Assembly: GCF_034627025.1 (NCBI RefSeq)
Contig: NZ_CP141048.1
Coordinates: forward strand, 1,123,501-1,187,500
DNA length: 64,000 nucleotides
Source: Microvirga lotononidis
GTDB taxonomy: Bacteria; Pseudomonadota; Alphaproteobacteria; Rhizobiales; Beijerinckiaceae
Direction: 5' to 3'
Shown: piece by piece, positions 1 to 13,196 of the stretch
How positions within the stretch are numbered: position 1 is the first letter of the stretch
Layout: every line of letters begins with the position of its first letter
Made by a program: the position numbers and the translations under genes
The notes under the pieces: generated by a model
Databases searched by the model: none
Told to the model about the DNA's origin: nothing
Seen by the model: the letters and a program-made list of their open reading frames with translations, nothing else

Positions 1-565
1 TCATCTCGGCCGGCGTGCAGCCGAGCGAGACCAGGGCATTGGCGAAGCGGGCGCCGTCCATGTGGAAGGACAAGCCGTGCTCCCGGCAGACGCCCCCGAG
101 GGCCGAAAGCTCGTCGAGGCCGTAGACCATGCCCCCCTCGCTCACCTGCGAGATCGACAGCGCCTTGGGCGGCATCTGCTTGACCGCTTTGGGCAGGCTT
201 TCGAGATAGGCGGCGACGTCCTCGGCCCTCAGCTTGGCGCCGACGCCCGGCAAACCCGCGAGCTTCGCCCCATGCATGAAGAATTCCGGCGCCCCGCACT
301 CGTCGTCGATGATGTGGGCTTCCCGGTGGCAGACGCAGAGGCCGTAAGGCGGCACGGCTGAGGACAGGGCCAGCGCATTGGCGGCCGTTCCCGTCGTGAC
401 GAAGAAGACCGACACCTCGCGCTCGAAGATCTCATTGAACCGCGTCCTGACGCGCTTGGAGATCTCGTCGTTGCCGTAGGCCGCCATGGCTCCGGCATTG
501 GCCTCGACGATGGCCTGAAGAACGGGAGCGCTGGCTCCCACGATGTTGTCGCTGGCAAAATTCAT
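1..565 (-). CDS. ltaE: Low-specificity L-threonine aldolase (N-terminal part, runs off window)
   Basis: PLP-dependent cytosolic enzyme that cleaves L-threonine or allo-threonine into glycine and acetaldehyde. Only about the first 188 codons lie in the window; the gene continues past the left edge, so the PLP-binding lysine is not visible. The start ATG at 565 reads MNFASDNIVGASAPVLQAI, the usual fold-type I aldolase beginning (FASDN). Further on are TGTAANALAL, an HIIDDECGAPEFF segment that contacts the cofactor, and HMDGARFANAL near the cut end. It is transcribed away from gltB across a repeat-bearing intergenic region. Family assignment is firm; substrate range is by family. Confidence 0.85.
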   Translation of the reverse strand, partial: MNFASDNIVGASAPVLQAIVEANAGAMAAYGNDEISKRVRTRFNEIFEREVSVFFVTTGTAANALALSSAVPPYGLCVCHREAHIIDDECGAPEFFMHGAKLAGLPGVGAKLRAEDVAAYLESLPKAVKQMPPKALSISQVSEGGMVYGLDELSALGGVCREHGLSFHMDGARFANALVSLGCTPAEM

Positions 566-1229
566 GACGCGTTCCTAGAGCATCGAACCCGAAAGTGGAA
601 TCCACTTTTGGGATCCCATCCGATGCTCCTTCTTTTGGCTGGCGCATCGTTGGGCGCGAAAAACCGGAGAGCCGCTTTTCGCACCATGCGCTAGAGCATT
701 GCCCGGAAAAGGGGAATGCCGGTTCAGGCATGAGGCCCATGCCTTCCGCTAGGGCGTTCAGCCTCGGCCAACATGTCAAGGTCATTGACCCATCGGTGGA
801 GACTTTCGTTCCGGAGGTCGAAAAGCTGCTTTTGTTACACCCGACATCGCCGGCTTGTAACTTTTGTCTAAAATATTTCTAAACCCTCTTGTGCGCTGCG
901 TCGAACTCTGGCACTTTGCCGTTATTAGGACAGTATCGCTGTCCCTTTTGGGGTGCCTGCGCGCCTCACCTTCGCCCTGGGGTTTTCTTGATGCTTCGCC
1001 TGACGCGAACGAAACGAGATACCACGAAAGCCGCCCGCAAAACGTGGGCGGGACGGGCGACTCTGGGCTGACGACAGCCCAAGGTGCCCGCGAGGTGCGG
1101 GCTCCCCTGCCGGACCCAACCCTCGAAAACCCGAAGAAGCGGCGGGCGCTCCGGACGATCCGATCATCCGGCAGGCCCAAAAGCCGCCCTAATGAACCTT
1201 GATGACGCGTTCGGATGTGAGGATCTGCC
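566..1229. other. Divergent intergenic region between threonine aldolase and gltB
   Basis: This 664-base stretch holds no gene I can support. Its left third is a two-module palindromic repeat (579-691). An inverted GTTACA (834-839) / TGTAAC (856-861) pair sits in an A+T-richer patch with TAAAAT-like sequence and is a plausible promoter or operator zone for gltB. The rest, up to the gltB start, is G+C-rich with short hairpins, for example GGGCTG / CAGCCC around 1066-1081, and probably forms the gltB leader. Short open frames here have no family resemblance and no convincing ribosome-binding site. Confidence 0.5.
579..691. repeat. Two-module palindromic intergenic repeat, copy 1
   Basis: Module 1 (579-627) is an imperfect palindrome with outer arms AGCATCG / CGATGCT and inner AAGTGGA / TCCACTT. 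Module 2 (642-691) has arms GCGCAT / ATGCGC around a GCGAAAAACCGG-type core. The same two modules recur at 7389-7481 and 41605-41735, and part of the sequence recurs at 13089-13180. Confidence 0.75.
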
Positions 1230-5948
<4,719 letters not shown>

Positions 5949-5966
5949 GGATTAAGGGGCAAACCG

Positions 5967-7388
5967 ATGGGCAAGGTCACAGGCTTTCTCGAATACGACC
6001 GGCAGGAGCAGAAGTATCAGCTCGCCGGTGAGCGCGTGCGCCACTTCCGCGAGTTCACGCTGCCGCTCGACGACAACGATCTGAAGAAGCAGGCGGGACG
6101 CTGCATGGATTGCGGCATTCCCTTCTGCCACGGGCCGACGGGCTGTCCGGTGCACAACCAGATTCCCGACTGGAACGATCTGGTCTGGCAGAACGACTGG
6201 GAAGAGGCCGCGCGCAACCTCCACACCACCAACAACTTCCCGGAATTCACGGGCCGCATCTGTCCGGCCCCGTGCGAGGAAGCCTGCACGCTCAACCTCG
6301 AGAACCAGCCGGTCACCATCAAGACCATCGAGCAGGCCATCGCCGACAAGGCCTGGGAGATGGGCTTCGTGAAGCCGGAGCCCGCGGGCTTCTCCACGGG
6401 TAAGCGCGTCGCCGTGATCGGCTCGGGCCCCGCCGGCATGGCGGCGGCCCAGCAGCTCGCCCGCGCCGGCCACGAGGTGCACGTGTTCGAGCGTCAGGCG
6501 AAGCCCGGCGGCCTGCTGCGCTACGGCATCCCGGACTTCAAGATGGAGAAGTACCATATCGACCGTCGCGTGAAGCAGATGGAAGCGGAAGGCGTGATCT
6601 TCCATTGCGGCGTGAATATCGGCGTCGACAAGAGCTTCGCGTCGCTCCACAACGAGTTCGACGCGGTGCTGTTCGCCGGCGGCGCGGAGGATCCGCGCAA
6701 TCCGAACCTGCCCGGCCAGGACCTCAAGGGCGTCCATTACGCGATGCCCTATCTCACCCAGTCGAACCAGCGCGTGGGCGGCGAGGCGGTGACCATCGAT
6801 TCGATCCTCGCGGCCGGAAAGCATGTCGTGGTCATCGGCGGCGGCGACACCGCCTCCGACTGCGTCGGCACGGCGTTCCGCCAGGGCGCCCTCTCGGTCA
6901 CCCAGCTCGACATCCGTCCCAAGCCGCCGGAGCGTGAGGACAAGCTGACAGTGTGGCCCTATTGGCCGACGAAGATGCGCACCTCGTCCTCCCAGGCCGA
7001 AGGCGCGGAGCGCGAGTTCCAGGCCGCGACCCTCGGGATCGTCGGCAAGAAGGGTCAGGCCACCGGCGTGCAATGCGCCCGCGTGGACGAGAAGCGCCAG
7101 CCGATCCCGGGCACCGAGTTCATCCTCAAGGCCGACCTCGTCTTCATCGCCATCGGCTTCGCCGGATCGGTGAAGGAAGGCTTGCTGGAGGAATCGGGCG
7201 TCGCCATGGACCGGCGCGGCAACGTGGTGGCGGACGACAGGAGCTACCGGACGTCGAGCGAGAAGGTCTTCGTGGCAGGCGACATGCGCCGGGGCCAGTC
7301 GCTGGTCGTCTGGGCCATCCGCGAAGGCCGCCAGGCCGCCCGCTCCATCGACACCTTCCTGATGGGCGAGAGCACGCTTCCGGTGTAA
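5967..7388 (+). CDS. gltD: Glutamate synthase small subunit
   Basis: Beta subunit of glutamate synthase: takes electrons from NADPH through FAD and 4Fe-4S centres to the large subunit. Length 473 aa, typical. The N-terminal ferredoxin-like part carries C46, C49, C54 and C60, followed by the CPAPCEEAC cluster near residue 98. The FAD-binding glycine motif [14 protein letters not shown] lies near residue 150 and the NADPH-binding GGGDTASDC near residue 292. An AAGGGG-like ribosome-binding site precedes the ATG. Co-transcribed with gltB; an inverted repeat directly after the stop (7389-7429) could end the transcript. Confidence 0.98.
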   Translation: MGKVTGFLEYDRQEQKYQLAGERVRHFREFTLPLDDNDLKKQAGRCMDCGIPFCHGPTGCPVHNQIPDWNDLVWQNDWEEAARNLHTTNNFPEFTGRICPAPCEEACTLNLENQPVTIKTIEQAIADKAWEMGFVKPEPAGFSTGKRVAVIGSGPAGMAAAQQLARAGHEVHVFERQAKPGGLLRYGIPDFKMEKYHIDRRVKQMEAEGVIFHCGVNIGVDKSFASLHNEFDAVLFAGGAEDPRNPNLPGQDLKGVHYAMPYLTQSNQRVGGEAVTIDSILAAGKHVVVIGGGDTASDCVGTAFRQGALSVTQLDIRPKPPEREDKLTVWPYWPTKMRTSSSQAEGAEREFQAATLGIVGKKGQATGVQCARVDEKRQPIPGTEFILKADLVFIAIGFAGSVKEGLLEESGVAMDRRGNVVADDRSYRTSSEKVFVAGDMRRGQSLVVWAIREGRQAARSIDTFLMGESTLPV

Positions 7389-7481
7389 AGCATCGGACCC
7401 AAAGCTGGATCTCTGCTTTTGGGTCCGATACTCCACTCTGTGACGGGCGCATCGCATGGCCCCGGAGGCTGCGCGATGCGC
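7389..7481. repeat. Two-module palindromic repeat, copy 2; possible gltD terminator
   Basis: Module 1 has arms GGACCCAAAGC and GCTTTTGGGTCC flanking nine bases (7395-7427), immediately after the gltD stop. Module 2 has perfect 9-base arms GCGCATCGC (7447-7455) and GCGATGCGC (7473-7481). It ends one base into the stop codon of the convergent hypothetical gene. Same family as 579-691 and 41605-41735. A role in termination is inferred from position only. Confidence 0.7.
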
Positions 7482-8077
7482 TATCGCATGTTCATTTGCA
7501 AATTTCGCACGATCCAGTCGAAGCGCTCAAAAAGCTCGACACTAAACAGAACAGACGGGGAAAAGCCGCTGCTCTTGATTTTGATTTCGACGAAACAACC
7601 GCCATGTTTCGGCAAATGATATAGTTTTATCGTTATCGTTTTTGCCCCAAACTCAGGTGTGACCTGATAAACATTGATCGGCTTCGCCAAAACAAGAGCA
7701 AGATAGAGCTTAAATGCCCCTATTGCTCCAAGTGCATTCTTGTTGAGCTGCTTTGTGACATCGGAAGGTCGATGCCCTATCGTGGAGGAGATTGAGCGGC
7801 ACGCTTCGAAAAGTGCCTCCACTTGACTCAGATTGAGAAACGCCTCTGCGAAATATATGCCGCTTTCAGTGCCGTCTTGCGCTTCGAAGTGAAGCGATGC
7901 AAGGCGCTGGCCGCTGTAGGCGTTATCGCCGAAAAAGTAGCGAACGAAGGCTGTCGCTTTGGGATAGGTGGTGAGCGTGATGATCTCTCGCTCTAAGACG
8001 ACAGTACTTTGCTGGGAGACAAGCTTAAGACCAAACAAGGGCCAGCCTAAGTTCACCGATCCAATCATCGGTAGCAC
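7481..8077 (-). CDS. Hypothetical protein of atypical low G+C
   Basis: I do not recognise this 198-aa protein. It is soluble-looking, with no signal peptide and no clear membrane span, and contains mixed alpha/beta-type sequence such as AFVRYFFGDNAYSGQRLASLHFEAQ. The start is GTG at 8077 (AGGAG about 12 bases upstream) or ATG at 8068. Base composition is visibly more A+T-rich than all neighbours, codon choice is relaxed, and the upstream 130 bases are A+T-rich too. It stands alone between gltD and the DUF459 gene, in opposite orientation to gltBD. Together these suggest a horizontally acquired single gene. No mobility gene is present. Confidence 0.7.
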   Translation of the reverse strand: MLPMIGSVNLGWPLFGLKLVSQQSTVVLEREIITLTTYPKATAFVRYFFGDNAYSGQRLASLHFEAQDGTESGIYFAEAFLNLSQVEALFEACRSISSTIGHRPSDVTKQLNKNALGAIGAFKLYLALVLAKPINVYQVTPEFGAKTITIKLYHLPKHGGCFVEIKIKSSGFSPSVLFSVELFERFDWIVRNLQMNMR

Positions 8078-8305
8078 AACTCACTGTGGCTCCTGCATTG
8101 CTTGTCGCAGGACCGACACGAGATGAAATCTTGCCAGCCCCTGCACTCACAGTACGCATAAAATATATAATATCGTTAAGTTATGAGATTGCAATAGAGT
8201 TTGGGGCAGCTCTGTCTAGGGAGATCTACAATGCCTCATCCGCGCCAGACCTGCCTTCTCCTTAACAAGGGAAGGGCCCGACCTCGATCAGCTTCGATGC
8301 TCAAC

Positions 8306-9556
8306 CTATGGGTTCGGCCACCGGAAATCGTCCGCCCGCCCAGGCCGTGAGCCCGGGGCGATGCCCACCCGCAGGGCGCGCTGCACGGTATAGGCGTTGT
8401 CCCCGGTGAGCTTCGGCGGGGTCGAGACCAGGGTTCCGCCCGGCGTCACGTCCTGACGGGTCAGGGGAAGGACCGGGCCGACCAGCGGCTTCGACGGCAG
8501 GGAGACGGGTGCGGCGGCATCGGGCGGCGCCGGGATCGCCGCCTCGATCGAAGGTGCGGCCGCGCCGTCGGCAGGCGTGACGTCTGTCGGACTGGCAGGA
8601 GCTGCCACGGGCGTTCCACCCTTGCCCAGGATCCGCTTGATCTCCGTATCGGCGAAGAAGGCGACCTTGCGGGCGCCCGCGCGGGTGAAAAAGATGCCTT
8701 CGTTGGTGCGCAGCTTGGTGGGCTCGCCGTCCACATCGGGCCCCTCGGCCGTGTAACGGTTCTCATCGTCCACGAAACCCGGCCAGATATCGACATAGGT
8801 CCCGCCGCCGCGCTGGACGCTGTCCTTGTAGATCTCGTTGATGACGACCAGATCCTCGGACGCCTTGCTGTTCTTCATGGGAGGCAGGCCGATCCACACC
8901 AGGGGGATGCCCCGCTCCTTGAACGTGTTCACGACCGCATCGACCCGCTGGCGGTAAAGCTCCTTCCAGCGGTCCGACAGGGGCTCGACGGTGTCGTCGC
9001 CGTCCTTGATCGCCTGCCGGTCGCTCGTTCCCAGCATGACCACTGCGACGCTCGCCTTCTGGCCTCCGTCGAGGGACGACTTGATGAATTCGGGCCAATC
9101 GGCCGGGTCGGTGCGTACCAGCCCCGTCTCCCGAACCTTCGGCACCACCGCCACGTCCTGATTCTCGGCGAAATGCGCTTCGAGCCCCTGGCGGGCGTAG
9201 CCGGCCAGGGCGTCCCCGAACACCACCACATAGGTGCTCGGATCGACCTTCGGCTTTTCCTGCTTGGCGACCGCTGCCGCCGGCGGAGCGGCCTTGCGGG
9301 GGCGTGCCACGGGCGTGCGGGCCGGCGGCGGAGGCTCGTCCGGCACCCCGAAGAAGCGCCGCAAGCTGAAGCCCTGCTGCTGTTGCGGCTGGGCCGGCTG
9401 GACGAGCTTTCCGGGATAATAGCCGGGCGGATAGGCTCTGAGATCGCGCTGGCCCTGCGGCTGGTAATAACCGGCCTGGGCCAGGACAGGGCTGCTCGCG
9501 CCGACGGCGAGCAGCAGAGTCAGGGTCAGAGGGCGAAGAATCGGCGCTAACGACAT
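8306..9556 (-). CDS. DUF459-type SGNH hydrolase-fold protein, catalytic residues missing
   Basis: Periplasmic protein of the DUF459 branch of SGNH/GDSL hydrolases, which in alphaproteobacteria sit among envelope genes. The ATG at 9556 gives 416 aa with a signal peptide ending ...SSPVLAQA, a Pro/Gln/Ala-rich linker to about residue 105, the SGNH-fold domain (about 108-310) and a Pro/Ala-rich tail. The block I motif, usually GDS, reads FGDALA (Ala116 in place of the nucleophile). Block III, usually GxND, reads GTSD. Block V, usually D-G-x-H-F, reads NEGIFF, so both Asp and His are gone. The rest of the fold is well conserved, so this is probably a binding pseudoenzyme rather than a decayed gene. 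It lies downstream of a lytic transglycosylase on the same strand. Confidence 0.85.
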   Translation of the reverse strand: MSLAPILRPLTLTLLLAVGASSPVLAQAGYYQPQGQRDLRAYPPGYYPGKLVQPAQPQQQQGFSLRRFFGVPDEPPPPARTPVARPRKAAPPAAAVAKQEKPKVDPSTYVVVFGDALAGYARQGLEAHFAENQDVAVVPKVRETGLVRTDPADWPEFIKSSLDGGQKASVAVVMLGTSDRQAIKDGDDTVEPLSDRWKELYRQRVDAVVNTFKERGIPLVWIGLPPMKNSKASEDLVVINEIYKDSVQRGGGTYVDIWPGFVDDENRYTAEGPDVDGEPTKLRTNEGIFFTRAGARKVAFFADTEIKRILGKGGTPVAAPASPTDVTPADGAAAPSIEAAIPAPPDAAAPVSLPSKPLVGPVLPLTRQDVTPGGTLVSTPPKLTGDNAYTVQRALRVGIAPGSRPGRADDFRWPNP

Positions 9557-9613
9557 CGGCGGTTCCACTTCTGTCCGGACCAGCCTTGAGTATAGAGCCT
9601 TGCGGGAGCTCCG

Positions 9614-10840
9614 TCAGCGGGCCGTGCGCAGTTCGCGCAAGACCGCATAATCGGCATATCCATCCGGGATCAAGCCACGGCGCAGCTGGAAGTTCCGCAC
9701 CGCCTCCCGGGTCTTGGAGCCGAGCTTGCCGTCCATGTCGCCCTCGTAGAGCCCGAGGCGGGCGAGACGCTCCTGCAATTCCTGGCTATGATCCTTGCTC
9801 AGCATGGGCTGATCCTTGGGCCAGGCCCCCTGGATCGGCAGGCCGCCGAGGACGCGGTCGCCGAGATGGGCGACGCCCATGGCGTAGGCGTCGGAGGAGT
9901 TGTAGGCCTTGATCACGTCGTAGTTGCGGGTCACCAGGAAGGCCGGCCCGCTCGCGCCGCCCGGCAGGAACAGGGTGGCCTCGCCGGAACGGGGCATCCC
10001 CCTCCCGTCCACGCGCCGCACGCCGACAGCCTGCCAGCGGGCGAAATCCTGCCTGAGATGCCGGTAATCGAAGCCGCGCGGCAGCGCCACCTCGAAGCCC
10101 CAGGGCAGGCCCGGCTCCCAGCCGTGCTGGCGCAGGTAATTGGCGGTGGATGCGAGGGCGTCGGGCACGGAGGACCAGATGTCCCGGATCCCGTCCCGGT
10201 TGCCGTCGACGGCGTATTTCATGAAGCTCGAGGGCATGAACTGGGTCTGGCCCATGGCTCCGGCCCAGGATCCCAGCATCTTGGAGCGGTCGATATGCTC
10301 GCCTTCCAGGATCTCGAGCGCTGTGAGCAGCTCCTCGCGGAAGAACTCGCCCCGGTAGCCCGTATAGGCCAGGGTCGCCAGCGCCCGGACCGTATAGATC
10401 GACCCGGTGAAGCTGCCGAAATTGGTCTCCATGCCCCAGACGCCAAGCACCACGGAACGCGGGACTCCATAGGTCCGCTCGACGGCGGCCAGCGTCTTCG
10501 ACCACTCGGCGGCCATGTCCTGGCCGCGCTTCAGGCGCTGGGCCGAGATGGCTCCGTTGACGTATTCCCAGATCGGACGGACGAACTCCGACTGCTTTTT
10601 CGTGAGCGCGATGATCTTGGCGTCGGGCTCGACGCCCTGGAACGCCTCCTCGAAGGTCGCGCGCGACACGCCCCGCGCCCTGGCGGCGGGCCAGAGGCCC
10701 TGCACGAAGCGCTGGAATCCGGCCTGGGAGGTTTCCTGCGCCTGCACGGGCGAAACGCCACCGCCTGCGCCGACGGCGAGGCTCAGACCGAGAAGGAGTG
10801 CGCCGGAAAGGCGGCGCACGACGGAAAGCGGCTGGCGCAT
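9614..10840 (-). CDS. Lytic murein transglycosylase (MltB-type) with peptidoglycan-binding domain
   Basis: Periplasmic enzyme that cuts the glycan strand of peptidoglycan to 1,6-anhydro ends. Of 408 aa, residues 1-35 are a signal peptide ending VQAQ. The MltB/GH103 catalytic domain follows (about 40-330), with the expected catalytic Glu138 in VWGMETNFG and the SWAGAMGQTQFMPSSF motif. The last 60 residues form a PG_binding_1 domain (LQERLARLGLYEGDMDGKLG). The DUF459 gene follows 57 bases downstream on the same strand and could be co-transcribed. Symbol left empty because several paralogous MltB-like genes occur in such genomes. Confidence 0.93.
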   Translation of the reverse strand: MRQPLSVVRRLSGALLLGLSLAVGAGGGVSPVQAQETSQAGFQRFVQGLWPAARARGVSRATFEEAFQGVEPDAKIIALTKKQSEFVRPIWEYVNGAISAQRLKRGQDMAAEWSKTLAAVERTYGVPRSVVLGVWGMETNFGSFTGSIYTVRALATLAYTGYRGEFFREELLTALEILEGEHIDRSKMLGSWAGAMGQTQFMPSSFMKYAVDGNRDGIRDIWSSVPDALASTANYLRQHGWEPGLPWGFEVALPRGFDYRHLRQDFARWQAVGVRRVDGRGMPRSGEATLFLPGGASGPAFLVTRNYDVIKAYNSSDAYAMGVAHLGDRVLGGLPIQGAWPKDQPMLSKDHSQELQERLARLGLYEGDMDGKLGSKTREAVRNFQLRRGLIPDGYADYAVLRELRTAR

Positions 10841-11166
10841 GGGAGTCGCTCACGGAAACAGGACAGATCTGCCCTGCCATGCGACACTAAGCAGGTTAAC
10901 AGCCGGTTGATAGCTATCCGTGTTGGGAGTGCGTCCTTATGTACCCTCGTCTGGGCGGTCCGGCCGATCCGCCTTCCGCAAAACCGTCATGGTTGGCAGC
11001 TTAACCATAAGGCTTCAGCCCTAATTCAGGTCGGGAGCTGCAATAAGGCACCGCAACGATGAAACCTCACGGACGCGGCCGCGTTGGAGGAAGCCGAAGC
11101 TTGACAGTTATCGGTTCCCTTTTCCCGGTCCTGACTTAGATTACCCTTCCCTCTTGATGCTCAATC
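10841..11166. other. Divergent intergenic region, transglycosylase / galU
   Basis: No gene seen. It must hold promoters for both flanking genes. An inverted pair ATGGTT (10989-10994) / AACCAT (11103-11108 minus 100, i.e. 11003-11008) with an 8-base spacer is operator-like. A consensus TTGACA lies at 11101-11106, but no well-spaced -10 box follows, so I do not call a promoter. Confidence 0.4.
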
Positions 11167-12045
11167 ATGGCTCAATCAATGAAGCGAATTCGCAAAGCAG
11201 TCCTTCCCGTCGCCGGTCTCGGCACCCGGTTCCTGCCTGCCACCAAGGCCGTTCCCAAGGAGATGCTCTGCGTCGTCGACCGCCCGGTCGTTCAGCATGT
11301 GGTGGATGAGGCGCGCGCCGCCGGAATCGAGCATTTCATCTTCGTCACCGGCCGTAACAAGGCGGTGATCGAGGACCATTTCGACATCGCCTACGAGCTG
11401 AACCGCACCCTTGAGGGCCGCAACAAGACCAAGGAGCTGGAACTCCTCGCTAAGGACCAGCCCCAGGCCGGCCAGACGAGCTTCACCCGCCAGCAGGAAC
11501 CGCTCGGCCTCGGCCACGCGGTCTGGTGCGCCCGCGAACTCGTGGGCGACGAGCCCTTCGCCGTGATCCTGCCCGACATGCTCAGCCGCGGCTCCATGGA
11601 GCAGATGATCGCGGCCTACGACAGGCACGGCGGCAACATCATCGCCGTCGAGGAGGTGCCGGAGGACCAGACGCACCAATACGGCATCGTCTCGGTCGGC
11701 CAGGAATTCGGCCAGACCTTCGAGATCACCGGCATGGTGGAAAAGCCCCCGAAGGGCACCGCCCCGTCGAACTACATCATCTCCGGCCGCTACATCCTGC
11801 AGCCCGAGATCTTCGACCTGCTCTCCACCCAGGAGCGCGGCGCCGGCAACGAGATCCAGCTCACGGATTCCATGATCCGGCTGATGAAGAGCCAACAGTT
11901 CTTCGGCATGAAGTATCAGGGCAAGACCTACGATACGGGCTCCAAGATCGGTTTCCTCATGGCCAACGTGGCCTACGCCCTGGAGCGCGAGGAGCTTTCC
12001 GCCGATTTCCGCCGGGAACTCGAAGCCCTGCTGCGGCAGAAGTAA
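11167..12045 (+). CDS. galU: UTP--glucose-1-phosphate uridylyltransferase
   Basis: Cytosolic nucleotidyltransferase making UDP-glucose from UTP and glucose-1-phosphate, the precursor for exopolysaccharide, LPS sugars and periplasmic glucans. Length 292 aa, usual for GalU. The nucleotide-binding signature GLGTRFLPATKAVPKEML is near residue 18, followed by the EKP motif MVEKPPKG near residue 197. The start could be ATG 11167 or ATG 11179 (MKRIRKAVLP); neither has a strong ribosome-binding site. kdsD follows after 50 bases on the same strand. UDP-glucose supply fits the two OpgG/D-type glucan proteins elsewhere in the window, though that link is only inferred. Confidence 0.96.
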   Translation: MAQSMKRIRKAVLPVAGLGTRFLPATKAVPKEMLCVVDRPVVQHVVDEARAAGIEHFIFVTGRNKAVIEDHFDIAYELNRTLEGRNKTKELELLAKDQPQAGQTSFTRQQEPLGLGHAVWCARELVGDEPFAVILPDMLSRGSMEQMIAAYDRHGGNIIAVEEVPEDQTHQYGIVSVGQEFGQTFEITGMVEKPPKGTAPSNYIISGRYILQPEIFDLLSTQERGAGNEIQLTDSMIRLMKSQQFFGMKYQGKTYDTGSKIGFLMANVAYALEREELSADFRRELEALLRQK

Positions 12046-12095
12046 GCGAACCTCACGGGTTCCTCATGGCCGCCTCTCTGTGCTAGAGGGCGGCC

Positions 12096-13091
12096 ATGAC
12101 GCTTGCAAAGCCAGCCTCCCTTTCGCCCGATCCTGCCATCGCGTCGGCCCTGCGCACGCTCGAAACCGAGCGGGACGGCCTGACGATCCTGATGGATGCC
12201 ATTGGCAACGGCCTTGGCCCTTATCTCACGGCCGCGGTCGAAACCCTGGCCGCCGCCAAGGGCCGGGTCATCGTCACCGGCATGGGCAAGTCCGGCCATG
12301 TGGGCCGCAAGATCACCGCCACCTTCGCCTCGACCGGCACCCCGGCCCATTACGTCCACCCGGCGGAAGCGAGCCATGGCGATCTGGGCATGATCCAGAC
12401 GGACGATGTGATCATCGCCCTGTCCTGGTCGGGCGAGACCGCGGAGCTAGCCGACATCATCGGCTATTCCCGGCGCTTCCGGGTGCCGCTGATCGCCCTG
12501 ACGTCGAACGCGGAATCGACCCTCGGCCGGGCCGCCGATATCTGCCTGACCCTGCCGAAGGCCAAGGAAGCCTGCCCCAACGGCTTGGCGCCGACCACCT
12601 CGACGACGATCCAGCTCGCGCTGGGCGATGCTTTAGCGGTCGCCCTTCTGGAACGGCGCGGCTTCACGGCGGAGCATTTCCGGGTCTTCCATCCGGGCGG
12701 CAAGCTCGGCGCGCGCCTCAAGCTCGTGCGCGACATCATGCACAAGGACGACCGCCTGCCCGTCGTCGGCCTCGAGGCCCGCATGGACGAGGCCATCGCC
12801 GAGATCGGCCGCAAGGGATTCGGGGCCGTGATCGTGGTGAACGGCGACGGCACGCTCGCGGGCATCGTCACCGACGGCGACCTGCGCCGCAATCTCAAGC
12901 CCGATCTCATGACCCTGCCGGTGACGGCGATCATGACCAAAACACCTCGGACCATCGCGCCCGACGCTCTCGTGGCGACCGCCTTGGAGATGGAGGAAGC
13001 CTCCCGGATCACCGCCCTGATCGTGGTCGAGAACAACCGGCCTGTCGGCCTGGTGCATTATCTCGACCTGTTGCGGGCAGGTGCGGCCTAG
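12096..13091 (+). CDS. kdsD: KpsF/GutQ family arabinose-5-phosphate isomerase
   Basis: Interconverts ribulose-5-phosphate and arabinose-5-phosphate, the first committed step toward KDO for lipopolysaccharide. Length 331 aa: an N-terminal SIS domain (about 45-180) with TGMGKSGHVGRKI and SWSGETAEL, then a pair of CBS domains (from about 210) ending ALIVVENNRPVGLVHYLDLL. An AGAGGG ribosome-binding site precedes the ATG. The GutQ alternative is functionally equivalent. The neighbouring galU makes this a small LPS/polysaccharide precursor pair. Confidence 0.94.
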   Translation: MTLAKPASLSPDPAIASALRTLETERDGLTILMDAIGNGLGPYLTAAVETLAAAKGRVIVTGMGKSGHVGRKITATFASTGTPAHYVHPAEASHGDLGMIQTDDVIIALSWSGETAELADIIGYSRRFRVPLIALTSNAESTLGRAADICLTLPKAKEACPNGLAPTTSTTIQLALGDALAVALLERRGFTAEHFRVFHPGGKLGARLKLVRDIMHKDDRLPVVGLEARMDEAIAEIGRKGFGAVIVVNGDGTLAGIVTDGDLRRNLKPDLMTLPVTAIMTKTPRTIAPDALVATALEMEEASRITALIVVENNRPVGLVHYLDLLRAGAA

Positions 13092-13180
13092 AGCTTCTTC
13101 CACCCACGTGGAATCCACTCTTATTTGCCCGGCCGCGCTTTTTGACGGTGAACCGGATCCAGTTGACCCAATAAGCTCTA
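13089..13180. repeat. Palindromic intergenic repeat, divergent copy
   Basis: Outer arms TAGAGCTT (13089-13096) and AAGCTCTA (13173-13180) enclose a GTGGAATCCACT core shared with module 1 of the repeat at 579-691, plus an AACCGGATC stretch resembling module 2 cores. It begins inside the kdsD stop codon and separates kdsD from the convergent GST gene. Confidence 0.6.
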
Positions 13181-13196
13181 AGCCCAACCCTCGCAA

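Noticed and set aside
889..1167. Short open frames in the gltB upstream region
   Set aside because: They overlap each other on both strands, lack ribosome-binding sites and show no family resemblance; the region looks like leader and repeat sequence.
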